Assembly: GCF_036864975.1 (NCBI RefSeq)
Contig: NZ_CP104311.1
Location: 1,590,001 to 1,654,000, forward strand
Direction: 5' to 3'
DNA: 64,000 nt
Source of the DNA: Methylococcus capsulatus
Lineage (GTDB): Bacteria > Pseudomonadota > Gammaproteobacteria > Methylococcales > Methylococcaceae
A program made the position numbers and the translations under genes. This document shows, piece after piece, positions 28,416-36,677 of the stretch (the stretch's first letter is position 1; every line of letters starts with the position of its first letter). Below the pieces are notes generated by a model, which saw nothing but the letters and a program-made list of their open reading frames with translations, did not search any database and was not told the origin of the DNA.

Positions 28416-28778
28416 CTATTTGAGCGGCTTGGCGGCCATGCGCTTAAGTTCACGAGAAACCGGATCGACACCGATGCCAGTGTTTTCCAGTGCGACAACG
28501 CCGAGTATCGGCTCGCAATCCTCCGGCCCGAAAATGACCTGCGCAACCGTTTCCGCCCCCATGAAGTTGATCCTCGCAAAGTCATAGGGATATTCCACGA
28601 CTTCGCCATTGGCGCGTTCGTAGGCATCGCGCCCCTCTATCTCGACACCTGCGGCCTTCAGGGCCGATGCCGGCACCAGGCAATCGATGGCGCACGTGTC
28701 GACGAGGAACTCGGCTTCGTAGGGCGGTTGAGTTTTCGACAGGTTGGTTACGGTGGTTGTGATGTGGGATAAGCCCAT
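28416..28778 (-). CDS. Retropepsin-like (clan AA) aspartic protease family protein
   Basis: 120 residues. EFLVDTCAIDCLVPASAL (about residues 23-40) matches the active-site loop of small clan AA aspartic proteases, normally D-T-G-A; here the Gly is Cys. A second block, VIFGPEDCEPILGVVALENTGI, matches the family C-terminal half. Homologues are found next to toxin-antitoxin genes in many bacteria, with no established role. Starts 25 bases after cas7 and is in the same direction. The DTG to DTC change could reduce protease activity. Confidence 0.7.
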   Translation of the reverse strand: MGLSHITTTVTNLSKTQPPYEAEFLVDTCAIDCLVPASALKAAGVEIEGRDAYERANGEVVEYPYDFARINFMGAETVAQVIFGPEDCEPILGVVALENTGIGVDPVSRELKRMAAKPLK

Positions 28779-28803
28779 GAGGGTTCTCCGAGTAGGGTCA
28801 GGA

Positions 28804-29802
28804 TTAAATACGCCTCAGCCCGCCATCGACCCAGGACCAGAGTTCGATCCCGGCCGGCAAACGTTCTGGAAACATGCTGACCTGGTAATGCCCAAAGGTG
28901 CGAGGGGGGGTTTCGAGCTTGTGGATTTCTATGATTGCTTGCTCCTTGTCGTCCGCACCACGGGTGTAATCCAACAATCGATGGGCGGGAGCACAACCGA
29001 GCATGGCCTGACGCCGGCGCTGCTCCTCGTTACTGTCGGTGCCCACATGCTTGAACACGTAGAGACCTCGGCACGACATCATGCCCTTGCTGGCGGAGCG
29101 GTCATGGTCGTACATGTTCGCCAGCGCTTCCCAAAAGAGGGCAAGGTCTTCTTCACCGAAGCCGGTCTCCTGGGCCAAGTTGGCGCTGATAAAACCCTTG
29201 GCGGCATAGAGTCCATAGGGGATCAGGTTTTTGCGGCCCATGGTGCGGAGCTCATCCTCCGGCTGTTTAGACTCCCATTCGGCGTGTTCCTGGTAGCTCG
29301 CATCACTTTTGATCTCCTTGGTAGTTGGAGTTTTCGCCATCCGTGTAATTCCGATGTCCATAGGAAGAACCGGATGGATGGAACGAGCAAAAGAAAACTG
29401 AACAGGTCCACGAACTTGTCCCGCATTGGCTCCAGTGCTCATCACGGCCCCAAACGTTCTCACGTCGTAAAAGCTCTGGCACATCCATCGTCTTGCCTCC
29501 CCAGCCTGGCGTTTGGTGGCCTTGCCATCCTTTGGAACAGAACCGTTGACGGTTTCATGGGCTAGGGCGATGGGTTTGTTCAAATTTGTAGAGTGCTCGA
29601 CGAAGATCGCATGCGGAGCCTGATTTCCACGTGCAATTTGCACGTAGTTGCGCACCCGCCGTTTGAGTGCTACATCTGATACCAGCCCATGCATATCTTC
29701 GGGATCGATGCGCGGCGCGTTGCCGGCGTCCGGGTCGCCGTTGGGATTGCCGTTTTCGCAGTCGAACAAAAAGAGGAATTCGTAGCGGTTATCGATTGCC
29801 AT
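28804..29802 (-). CDS. cas7: Type I-C Cascade backbone protein Cas7 (Csd2)
   Basis: 332 residues, somewhat longer than the roughly 290 usual for Csd2. It begins with the RRM-like strand [26 protein letters not shown], the I-C Cas7 signature, and has [23 protein letters not shown] in the middle. Several copies coat the crRNA and form the filament of the effector complex. It starts 26 bases after the cas8c stop. Confidence 0.95.
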   Translation of the reverse strand: MAIDNRYEFLFLFDCENGNPNGDPDAGNAPRIDPEDMHGLVSDVALKRRVRNYVQIARGNQAPHAIFVEHSTNLNKPIALAHETVNGSVPKDGKATKRQAGEARRWMCQSFYDVRTFGAVMSTGANAGQVRGPVQFSFARSIHPVLPMDIGITRMAKTPTTKEIKSDASYQEHAEWESKQPEDELRTMGRKNLIPYGLYAAKGFISANLAQETGFGEEDLALFWEALANMYDHDRSASKGMMSCRGLYVFKHVGTDSNEEQRRRQAMLGCAPAHRLLDYTRGADDKEQAIIEIHKLETPPRTFGHYQVSMFPERLPAGIELWSWVDGGLRRI

Positions 29803-29828
29803 GATAGGTTTCTCCTTGAGGTGTGAGG

Positions 29829-30248
29829 TTAGGCATGGGCTGCGAACAGGTCGGCAGGGGGTTCGGCTTTGTTCTCAGATTCGGCGGGCTTGTTTTTGTT
29901 GCCCGCGTTGAGCGCGGCAAGCTGCTGGTAATAGCCGAGGGCGAAGAGGCTTTGTTGTTCCAGCGTGAGAATGCCGGGTATGTCGTTCATGGCCGCCATC
30001 ACGTCGGCGATCTGGTTTTCGTACCAGTACGCCAAGCCACCCTCCAGCTTGTTCAAATGGTTCTTGGCATTGGCGGCGAGACGGCCAATCACCAGGCCGG
30101 GAGTCTGGCTGGCGGCGGTGTAATAACGCTGCACCACGCCCGCGCCGACATCGCCCAATGCCGCGCGTTGCAGCCGGGCCAGTACCGCGAGGAGTCGGCC
30201 GCAGTGGTACGCGGGACTTGGGTGTTCGGGGTTTACATGAGCTTGCAT
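29829..30248 (-). CDS. cas11c: Small subunit Cas11c, internal start within cas8c
   Basis: Type I-C complexes contain a small subunit translated from inside cas8c (known for the family). Here an in-frame ATG at 30248 is preceded by AAAAGGAG with 8 bases spacing, one of the best ribosome sites in the locus. The product would be 139 residues ([20 protein letters not shown] at the start), mostly helical, with the C-terminal tail [17 protein letters not shown] being low complexity. Length and position fit Cas11c. It would line the belly of the complex and help hold the displaced DNA strand. Confidence 0.8.
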   Translation of the reverse strand: MQAHVNPEHPSPAYHCGRLLAVLARLQRAALGDVGAGVVQRYYTAASQTPGLVIGRLAANAKNHLNKLEGGLAYWYENQIADVMAAMNDIPGILTLEQQSLFALGYYQQLAALNAGNKNKPAESENKAEPPADLFAAHA

Positions 30249-31571
30249 GTACGAGTCTCCTTTTCTCAGGTGGTAGGCTTTGATGAGTCCCATGCGGGCA
30301 TGGGAGACGGGGGTATCGTTGATGACATCGATGCGTGCGCGTAACGTGGCTTGGGCCAAAGCGGCATAAGGAATATCGCCGCCGGTGATGGCGGCTCGCC
30401 AGAGGTGTTGAACCATGAGCGCGGGCAGGTCTTTCAAATCGCGCACCAAGCTCCCGGCCACGGCGAGGAATTTGGGCGTAGGCGCCAGCATTTTCCCGTC
30501 GTGCGCCACGATGGCCAAGTCTCTGAACCAGTTTTCCACGTTGGCGGTCAGCGCCTCGAACGACCCGTGCATGACCTCACGCACCATCACCCGACCCGCC
30601 GCACCTGACAACAACAGGGCGTAATACACGTTATTGCTCAAGTCCGGTCGCTGGCCGCTGCGGATGGCTTCCAAGAGCTTCCTGGCTTTGAGTTCGGCGC
30701 CGGCGGCGGTTTGCGCTTCCGGCTCCTTCAGCCAAGACAATGGATCGTCATCGAGGGGGATGTTTCGATCGAACCAGTACACGGCGAGCACGTTGCCCAG
30801 CTTGATGCTTTTCTCGGCAATCAAGCGGTTGAGGGTCTCGGCATAGGCGGTGGCGGTTTCCTCCGACATCGCTGCATTGGCCGCCTGTTCCAGTCCGAAG
30901 GATTGGAAGGCCTGTTTGTCGAAGCCGGCCAGCACGTCGCCCGTTCCCAACCCACCGACACCGGCTAGCCCTTTGATTTTCGGATGGGTCGACATGGGTT
31001 CGACGATTTCGCCGGTCAGCAGGCAACGCATTTTGGGGGCGGCTTTGGCTTTCGGCGTTTTCAGCGTGCCACGGAAGGCGCGCCACCAGTCGTGCCAATC
31101 GGTTTGCTCCAGCGGGTTTAGGCCATCGATGCGAAAACAAGCGGATTCGGTAGGCTTGGCCTTTTGCCGACTCAAGTCGGCCCGCACCTCATTCATTGCG
31201 GATTCGTCGTTCAGCAGGGCGGCAGCAGCCTTGAGGTATGGCGCGACTTCCGCAGCCTGTGCCAGCAGCCCGCGAAAATAGGCATGTTTGGCGCGGAATT
31301 TTTCTTGCTCCTTGTCATCGAGGCCCTCCTTCCAAAACAAGGCGATGGTGGGCAAACCTTCAACCAGAAAATGCGCGCGGGCGCCGTCGCCGCCCACCAA
31401 CTCGGGCTGGCTCAGCTGGGGACAGCCGTCGAACGTCTGCCCCTTATCCTCACCGAGCGGAACCACGCCGGTGTAACGTCCGTCCCGAGTGCAGGTGATG
31501 GCCCATTTGACGGTCTTGCGGGTGAAGCCGGGTTCGGACGCGCCGGCCTGTTTGAGGATGGCATCAAGCAT
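29829..31571 (-). CDS. cas8c: Type I-C large subunit Cas8c (Csd1)
   Basis: 580 residues, close to the family length. It starts [10 protein letters not shown] and contains [21 protein letters not shown] and [20 protein letters not shown], both typical of Csd1. Cas8c recognises the PAM and starts R-loop formation. Its first codons overlap the cas5c end by 8 bases. The last 139 codons also encode the small subunit Cas11c from an internal start (listed separately). Confidence 0.95.
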   Translation of the reverse strand: MLDAILKQAGASEPGFTRKTVKWAITCTRDGRYTGVVPLGEDKGQTFDGCPQLSQPELVGGDGARAHFLVEGLPTIALFWKEGLDDKEQEKFRAKHAYFRGLLAQAAEVAPYLKAAAALLNDESAMNEVRADLSRQKAKPTESACFRIDGLNPLEQTDWHDWWRAFRGTLKTPKAKAAPKMRCLLTGEIVEPMSTHPKIKGLAGVGGLGTGDVLAGFDKQAFQSFGLEQAANAAMSEETATAYAETLNRLIAEKSIKLGNVLAVYWFDRNIPLDDDPLSWLKEPEAQTAAGAELKARKLLEAIRSGQRPDLSNNVYYALLLSGAAGRVMVREVMHGSFEALTANVENWFRDLAIVAHDGKMLAPTPKFLAVAGSLVRDLKDLPALMVQHLWRAAITGGDIPYAALAQATLRARIDVINDTPVSHARMGLIKAYHLRKGDSYMQAHVNPEHPSPAYHCGRLLAVLARLQRAALGDVGAGVVQRYYTAASQTPGLVIGRLAANAKNHLNKLEGGLAYWYENQIADVMAAMNDIPGILTLEQQSLFALGYYQQLAALNAGNKNKPAESENKAEPPADLFAAHA

Positions 31572-32304
31572 GGCCGCTCGCCTCCACCGCTTTCTTGACG
31601 GCGGAGACGTCGTAACCGGGTATTTGCATCACACCGTTACGCAGTTGCGCATGAAACACGCTGATGCTTGGCGGTGCTTGGTTGTCATTGGCGCGGCTGA
31701 GATCGAACACGTCGTAGAGCATGAAGCCCAAGTCGAGATCGAGCCGCACAGGCTCGGGACCAGGCCTTTCGGCGTCGGCCAAGGCGAAAAAGGCGGGAAA
31801 TTCGCGGCAGCCGAAAAACGGCTGGTAGTAGCATTGCCCGCCAGCAGCGCGACGCTCGAATTGAGCGTCGCAAGCCCGCACATCCTGTCCATCGTCACGA
31901 AAGCGCAGGTGCGCGTAGATGCGGTAATGCACATCTTTTAGCGCCATGGTCTGGCGCTGGGTGCGGCCTTTCTGATCGGTTCCCAACTGCTCGCGGTCGC
32001 CGTCGGCCCACAAGGGCTCCGGCTCTGCCCTCCCGTCTTTCCAGCGGAGGATGACGTGGTCGCCCGGCGCCTTGTCCTTCACCTCATTGCGGCGCAGGGC
32101 AAGGTAGCGGGGCGGTTTGAGCATTTCGACCTTTTCCACTTGCCAGTAAAACCCGTAAGACTTCTTCCAGTAGATCGCATCGAAGATACCCCGCGCGGCG
32201 GAGGGCGTGATGATCGGGTAGCTGTAACGCTCGACCTTCATCTCCGGTCGGGTAAAGCAGGCAAAATCGCCCCAGACTTCCAGGCAATGGGTTTTTCCGC
32301 GCAT
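31564..32304 (-). CDS. cas5c: Cas5c (Cas5d) crRNA-processing ribonuclease
   Basis: 246 residues. It begins HCLEVWGDFACFTRPEMKVERYSYPIITPSAARGI, the Cas5 signature with the I-C-specific WGxxAxFTRPE block. ATPSAARGIFDAIYW-type residues are intact. In type I-C there is no Cas6; Cas5c cuts the repeat at the base of its hairpin and stays bound to the 5' handle. Overlaps cas8c by 8 bases. Between it and cas3 lies an antitoxin gene in the opposite direction. Confidence 0.95.
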   Translation of the reverse strand: MRGKTHCLEVWGDFACFTRPEMKVERYSYPIITPSAARGIFDAIYWKKSYGFYWQVEKVEMLKPPRYLALRRNEVKDKAPGDHVILRWKDGRAEPEPLWADGDREQLGTDQKGRTQRQTMALKDVHYRIYAHLRFRDDGQDVRACDAQFERRAAGGQCYYQPFFGCREFPAFFALADAERPGPEPVRLDLDLGFMLYDVFDLSRANDNQAPPSISVFHAQLRNGVMQIPGYDVSAVKKAVEASGHA

Positions 32305-32387
32305 GAGTTCTCCTTCTGGGTTGGCTTGAGGTAGATCAGCTTTTAAAAGATAGCCAAAAATCCATTCATGACATTACGGTGGACAAC

Positions 32388-32603
32388 ATGAATCTTGCTT
32401 CATCCGAACTTTTCGAACTCAGCGTACCGGAGCGTATTCGTCTGGTTGAGCACTTGTGGGACAGCCTCGCCAAGGACGCCGAGGCGGTGCCACTGACGGA
32501 CTGGCAACGCCGCGAATCGGACGCCTGCCTGGACGGATGTCGCGCCGCCCCCGAAGGCGGGGAGTCTTGGGCACAAGTCAAGGCTGACATTCTGGCTGGG
32601 TGA
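32388..32603 (+). CDS. Orphan addiction-module antitoxin (TIGR02574-like)
   Basis: 71 residues from the ATG at 32388 (a GTG nine bases upstream is possible). The pattern LFELSVPERIRLVEHLWDSLA followed by PLTDWQRRESDACLDG fits the small helical antitoxins annotated as addiction module components, which normally precede a RelE/ParE toxin with overlapping start. Here the next gene is the end of cas3 on the other strand, 12 bases away, so no toxin can follow. It is the only plus-strand gene within the cas block. Confidence 0.75.
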   Translation: MNLASSELFELSVPERIRLVEHLWDSLAKDAEAVPLTDWQRRESDACLDGCRAAPEGGESWAQVKADILAG

Positions 32604-32698
32604 TGAGCCGTGCCGTCATGCTATCCATAGATTCAAACCCGTCGGCGGCTGGTAGCCCAGCTGTGGGTGGTAATGTTCGGGAACGGTGGCGATAAACC
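32603..32698 (+). pseudogene. Possible remnant of the toxin start
   Basis: An ATG overlaps the antitoxin stop (TGATG), as expected for a coupled toxin. It reads MSRAVML and then runs antisense into the 3' end of cas3 until a stop near 32698. Only the first seven or so codons resemble a RelE/ParE start, so the toxin body was probably lost when cas3 came to lie here. Speculative. Confidence 0.3.
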
Positions 32699-34925
32699 AG
32701 TCTTCCTGGCTTTTCTTACCGCGCTGAGGCTTGTTCTGCACCGGGATCAGGCCATCCCACACAGGGTCGTCCGCCTTGGGGCGGAACAGGCTGATGGACA
32801 GCGGGCGGGCTTTTTTGATCCAGCGGGCGTTCAGCCCTTCCGTGTCGGCCATCTCTTGCAACGCTGTGAACAAATCCAAGCGGGCCGCATAAGGCACGAC
32901 GACGTTGATCGTATCCTGCTCGATCAGCCGGTACGTCTGGGCGATTTCCGGAAATGCACCTGCCCGGACGAAGTCCAAAAGCTCGCAGGCTTTCTTGGCC
33001 GTTTCGGGCCGGCTGATGTCGTACAGCTCGCGGTAGTAGGCGGTGATGAATTCAGGGTCGTCGATGACCATGCCCGCCTTGCCGAGGCGTTTGAGCCGCA
33101 TTTGGGTGATCTTGGCCGCTTGTTCGTAGCCGCCGGGCGGATAGCGCTCGTCTTCGGGCATAAAGACATAAACCTGCCCGAGCGCCTCGCGTTTCCCCTC
33201 CCGATTGCAGCGCCCCGCCGCCTGGATGATGGCATCGAGCGGCGCATAGGCGCGATAAACCACGGGGAAATCTACATCCACGCCGGCTTCGATACATTGG
33301 GTGGCAATGAGGCGGACAGGGGCTCCCCGTTCGAGCCGCTGGCGGACGGTCGCAAGCACATCCCGGCGATGAGCCGGGCAGAGGTTGGTGGAAAGGTGCA
33401 GGGCGTCGACTTCTTGCAGCAACGTCCATAACTCCTTTGCATGCCGCTTGAGATTGACGATGCACAGGACTTGTGGAGGCTGTCTCAACCGCTCGGCGAG
33501 GACTTGCCAGGATAGAGGGTCGCCGGGATCGCCCCACTCCACCGTGACCCGTTTCAACGGCGTGAACAATGCGCTCGGTTCTGGGACGATTTCGCGCGGC
33601 TGCCAGCCGCCGGCGCACTGCTGTTGAACCGTCTCATGCAGATGGGTGAAGGCCGGTTGGGTGGCTGTGGCAAATACGACCGTGGAACCATGGGCCTGGG
33701 CCAGATGGGAAAGCGCAGCCAGGGTCGGCACGGCCAGATTGGCGGGCAAGGTCTGCACCTCATCGAACAGGATCACCGCGCCAGCCAGGCGATGCAGTTT
33801 GCGGCAGGTGGAAGGCCGGTTGGCAAACAGCGATTCCAGCATTTGCACGCTGGTCGTCACGATCAACGGCGCATCCCAATTTTCCGCCAAAAGGCGCCGG
33901 CGGCGCTCGGGGTCTTCTGTTTGATGGCCTTCGTTGTCGTGTTGATTCTCCTTTGGTTCCGCTCCGCCTCCGGTCAACGAGTGATGCTCTAGCACATACG
34001 CATTGCCAAACCGGGGCGCGAAAATGTCCCGGTAGATTCGGGCCGTCTGCTCGATGATGGAGAGATAAGGGATGACCATGACGACTCGCCGCAAGCCCTG
34101 TTGTTTCGCGTGTTTGAGCGCGAAAGCCAGCATGGCCAGCGTCTTGCCGCTGCCCGTGGGGGCGGTGAGCGTGAACAGCCCTTGGGGCCACTCTGCCGCC
34201 TCGAGACAGGCCCGATGCAAGCTCGACCGTATTTCGGCCACCCGGGCATCGGCGCGAGTCCCGGCTTGCAGCCGCTCGATTTCAGCAAGGAGCAGCGGCA
34301 AGGCGCGCTCGGGTTCGAGCTTCAATCCCGGCGGTCGGTAGCGCTTGCCACCCTGATCGCCTTCGAAATGCGCCTCGGTGTCGAGAAAATCGGCGTCCAC
34401 CAGCGCCGAGAACAACAGGCGGATGTCCAGCATGCGGTCGATGCGGCTGTCCAGTTCCATTCCGCAGACGGTGCTGCGCGGTTGAGCCGCCATCAGGCCG
34501 TCGGCGGCGAGCCGGGCTTTCAATTCGTCCAGGCGATGACTGCTGAGCGAGAGTTGCAGGGGGTGGTTCTGGGTGAGCTTTTGCAGCTCGAGCCCCCTAC
34601 AGCCGTCCGTGCTGAGGTATTGCAAGCCGATGTGATGCCCCTGGATCGCCAAGGCCGCCGCGATGGCCTTGTATTCGCTGAGCGCGAGCCAGGCGCCTTG
34701 GGACCAGTGATCCAGTCCTTGGTCTTCACCGCGCAGGCGCGCCTGAAAGCGGTCCCCATACTTGCCCAAATCGTGCAGCAACCCGGCCAGGCGGGCCTCG
34801 TCCGCCCACGGCGCGCCCCCGGCGAACTCGCCGGCAAGCCGGCTGACGCTCGCCAAATGGTCCCGCAATCGGTGGCGAATTCCCGCCCGGTTCGCGCTGT
34901 GCGCGTAGCTATCGTCTTTCCGCAT
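32616..34925 (-). CDS. cas3: CRISPR-associated helicase-nuclease Cas3
   Basis: 769 residues. The HD nuclease domain comes first: GLLHDLGKYGDRF (His51-Asp52), DHW (His73) and GHHIG (97-98). The SF2 helicase follows with Walker A TAPTGSGKTL (about 254-263), the DEVQ box (388-391) and motif VI QAAGRCNREG. Cas3 is recruited by Cascade and degrades the target DNA. I start it at the ATG at 34925; an upstream ATG at 34973 adds 16 Arg-rich residues without a clear family match. All key residues are present. Head gene of the cas operon. Confidence 0.95.
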   Translation of the reverse strand: MRKDDSYAHSANRAGIRHRLRDHLASVSRLAGEFAGGAPWADEARLAGLLHDLGKYGDRFQARLRGEDQGLDHWSQGAWLALSEYKAIAAALAIQGHHIGLQYLSTDGCRGLELQKLTQNHPLQLSLSSHRLDELKARLAADGLMAAQPRSTVCGMELDSRIDRMLDIRLLFSALVDADFLDTEAHFEGDQGGKRYRPPGLKLEPERALPLLLAEIERLQAGTRADARVAEIRSSLHRACLEAAEWPQGLFTLTAPTGSGKTLAMLAFALKHAKQQGLRRVVMVIPYLSIIEQTARIYRDIFAPRFGNAYVLEHHSLTGGGAEPKENQHDNEGHQTEDPERRRRLLAENWDAPLIVTTSVQMLESLFANRPSTCRKLHRLAGAVILFDEVQTLPANLAVPTLAALSHLAQAHGSTVVFATATQPAFTHLHETVQQQCAGGWQPREIVPEPSALFTPLKRVTVEWGDPGDPLSWQVLAERLRQPPQVLCIVNLKRHAKELWTLLQEVDALHLSTNLCPAHRRDVLATVRQRLERGAPVRLIATQCIEAGVDVDFPVVYRAYAPLDAIIQAAGRCNREGKREALGQVYVFMPEDERYPPGGYEQAAKITQMRLKRLGKAGMVIDDPEFITAYYRELYDISRPETAKKACELLDFVRAGAFPEIAQTYRLIEQDTINVVVPYAARLDLFTALQEMADTEGLNARWIKKARPLSISLFRPKADDPVWDGLIPVQNKPQRGKKSQEDWFIATVPEHYHPQLGYQPPTGLNLWIA

Positions 34926-35124
34926 CGTGTTTCTGTCTCCCGAAGCCCGTGTGCGGCGCCACCACTTCCACATCCGGGCCGTGTTTGGGGATATCCCTGA
35001 TGAGTTCGGTGGCGGCGTTGAGCCGCTCGCGGAGGTATTCCAAATCGCGGATGAAGGTGGCGATCAAGATGCCCAGGATGGCGAGAAAGTCGCAAAGCGG
35101 CACGGCGTGCCGCTCGCGCTGCAT
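34909..35124 (-). CDS. Possible small membrane protein upstream of cas3
   Basis: 71 residues with one hydrophobic stretch (FLAILGILIATFI, about residues 13-25) and a charged helix after it (RDLEYLRERLNAATELIRD). The 3' end overlaps the cas3 start by 17 bases, so it could be translated and coupled with cas3. I recognise no family. It may be a real small gene or a chance open frame; the amphipathic pattern after the membrane segment argues mildly for a real one. Confidence 0.4.
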   Translation of the reverse strand: MQRERHAVPLCDFLAILGILIATFIRDLEYLRERLNAATELIRDIPKHGPDVEVVAPHTGFGRQKHDAERR

Positions 35125-35189
35125 CCTTATCGTTCCGGTAGACGCGCTCAGTACGGTCTATGTACCGGAGCCCGGCTCCGCCAGGCCGG

Positions 35190-35465
35190 TCAGCCGAAGG
35201 TGTAGTGCTTTTTCACCGGCACATGCACGTCCCAGGTGCAGGACATACCCGGCGGGAAGGTGACCAGGTCGCCCTTGCCGATGCGGACCGGCTCACCTCC
35301 CTGGGGCGTGACGGTGACATCGCCTTCGAGGATATAGCAGGTTTCGCTTTCGTCGTAGGTCCACGGGAAGGAGGAGACACCGCAGCTCCAGGTTGGCCAG
35401 CGCCGAACGCCCAGTTCGCTGAGGCGGGTTTCCGGGGGGTTGTTTTCGATCTTGATCGTGGGCAT
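35190..35465 (-). CDS. Small cupin protein (DUF861/cupin_3 type)
   Basis: 91 residues, a single cupin barrel. GVRRWPTWSCGVSSFPWTYDESETCYILEGDVTVTPQGGEPV and GDLVTFPPGMSCTWDV cover both cupin motifs (split here only for description). Homologues include ethanolamine-ammonia lyase-associated and ureidoglycine-type cupins, but the small stand-alone form has no fixed role. Metal ligands are partly replaced, so enzymatic activity is uncertain. Confidence 0.8.
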   Translation of the reverse strand: MPTIKIENNPPETRLSELGVRRWPTWSCGVSSFPWTYDESETCYILEGDVTVTPQGGEPVRIGKGDLVTFPPGMSCTWDVHVPVKKHYTFG

Positions 35466-35539
35466 GGGGTTGGCTCCTTGTCATCGATTGGGAAAGGGAG
35501 CGGAAAATCTAGCCCAAACGTCACGGGCGCGTCGAGATT

Positions 35540-36184
35540 TCACGCCGTAGGGCCGTTTCGCACAAAAGGGTTGCAGCGCCGTTCGTCACCGAAGGTCGAA
35601 GTCGGGCCGTGGCCAGGTATGAAGGTCACGTCGTCGCCCAAAGGAAACAGCCGCTCGCGGATCGAGCGGATGAGGATGTCGTAATCGCCGCGGGGAAAGT
35701 CGGTGCGGCCGATCGAGCCTTTGAACAGCACGTCGCCGACCAGGGCCAGCCGCTGGCTGCGATGGAAGAACACCACATGACCGGGTGTGTGGCCGGGACA
35801 GTGCAGCACTTCCAGGGTCTCCGCGCCGAAGCTCACGGTGTCGCCGTGTTCCAGCCAGCGGTCGGGGGTGAACACTGTGGTCCCCGGCAGACCGAACATC
35901 CGGCATTGCTGGGGGAGGATTTCGATCCAGAACGCATCGTCCCGCTGCGGGCCTTCGATGGGGATACCGAGCTGTGCTGACAGGGCGGCGGCGCCGGCCG
36001 CATGGTCGGCATGGGCGTGGGTCAGCAGGATCTTGCTCAGGGTGAAGCCGGCGTCCTCGGCCGCGGCCATGATCCGGTCCAGCTCACCGCCGGGATCGAC
36101 CACGGCGCCCAGCCTGGTTGTTTCGCAGCCGAGGATCGTGCAGTTTTGCTGGAAGGCGGTGACGGGTATGACGATGGATTTCAT
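35540..36184 (-). CDS. Metallo-beta-lactamase fold hydrolase, glyoxalase II-like
   Basis: 214 residues. The metal motif THAHADH (about residues 55-61), then HCPGHTPGH, the Asp ligand in LVGDVLFKGSIGRTDFPRGD and the final His in FIPGHGPTSTFGDER are all present. This is the YcbL/GloB-like group of binuclear Zn/Fe hydrolases of thioesters such as S-lactoylglutathione. Substrate not determined. Single-gene transcription is likely. Confidence 0.88.
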   Translation of the reverse strand: MKSIVIPVTAFQQNCTILGCETTRLGAVVDPGGELDRIMAAAEDAGFTLSKILLTHAHADHAAGAAALSAQLGIPIEGPQRDDAFWIEILPQQCRMFGLPGTTVFTPDRWLEHGDTVSFGAETLEVLHCPGHTPGHVVFFHRSQRLALVGDVLFKGSIGRTDFPRGDYDILIRSIRERLFPLGDDVTFIPGHGPTSTFGDERRCNPFVRNGPTA

Positions 36185-36677
36185 GGAGGTTGGATTGATC
36201 TGACCGACCTGATGATGCCATGGTAATCGAAAACACCACCGACATGGTTTTCAGTCCTTCGGTGTTTGCACCATCCGTTGTTTTCAGGTTCTTGGAGTCT
36301 ACGCATGGTCTTTGAAGCGTCTGTGGTTCGTCGCCCCCTTGCTCAGCGCTGCGTTTTCCGTTACCGCCGGTGAGGCACCCGTCCGCATCGGTCTCGCGCT
36401 ACCGATGCTGTCAATGGCGAAGTGGCGGCGATGCGTCACGGCGGGTTGGACAAAGCCAGCGGTCTGGCACTTGACGGGGTATTGACGCCGGCACGATCGC
36501 TCTCCAGGGCGGCAGCGATCGACGTGATCGGCGCCGATTGGATCTGGGTGGCGCGGCCCAGGCCGCCAGCGCGGAAAAGGTCTATACACTGTTACGGCGA
36601 TTCGGCGGAGCCGAGTTCGCGCAAGGCGGGAGCGGGTTGTCACCCGGCGTGTTCTGGTCTGCGCCGGTGCGGTCGCT
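36185..36677. other. Gene-poor stretch with a probable gene remnant
   Basis: 493 bases without a convincing intact gene. On the plus strand, a frame from a TTG at 36312 reads KRLWFVAPLLSAAFSVTAGEAPVRIGLALP, split here as a signal peptide (KRLWFVAPLLSAAFSVTAG) and the start of a mature protein (EAPVRIGLALP). It resembles the start of a periplasmic substrate-binding protein, but it ends at 36485. Coding-like pieces continue in other frames up to about 36670. I read this as the relic of an exported protein gene; no family can be assigned. Confidence 0.4.

Noticed and set aside
28380-28425. Weak similarity of the region after the retropepsin-like gene to the CRISPR repeat (CTCCCG and CTATTT)
   Set aside because: It covers the end of the gene (KPLK and stop) and a GC-rich hairpin; matches are short and gapped, so chance is the simplest explanation.
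29829-30300. Similarity of KAYHLRKGD in cas8c to the spacer peptide AYHIRKAHP
   Set aside because: Only a short peptide resemblance; the nucleotide sequences do not match, so it is not self-targeting.
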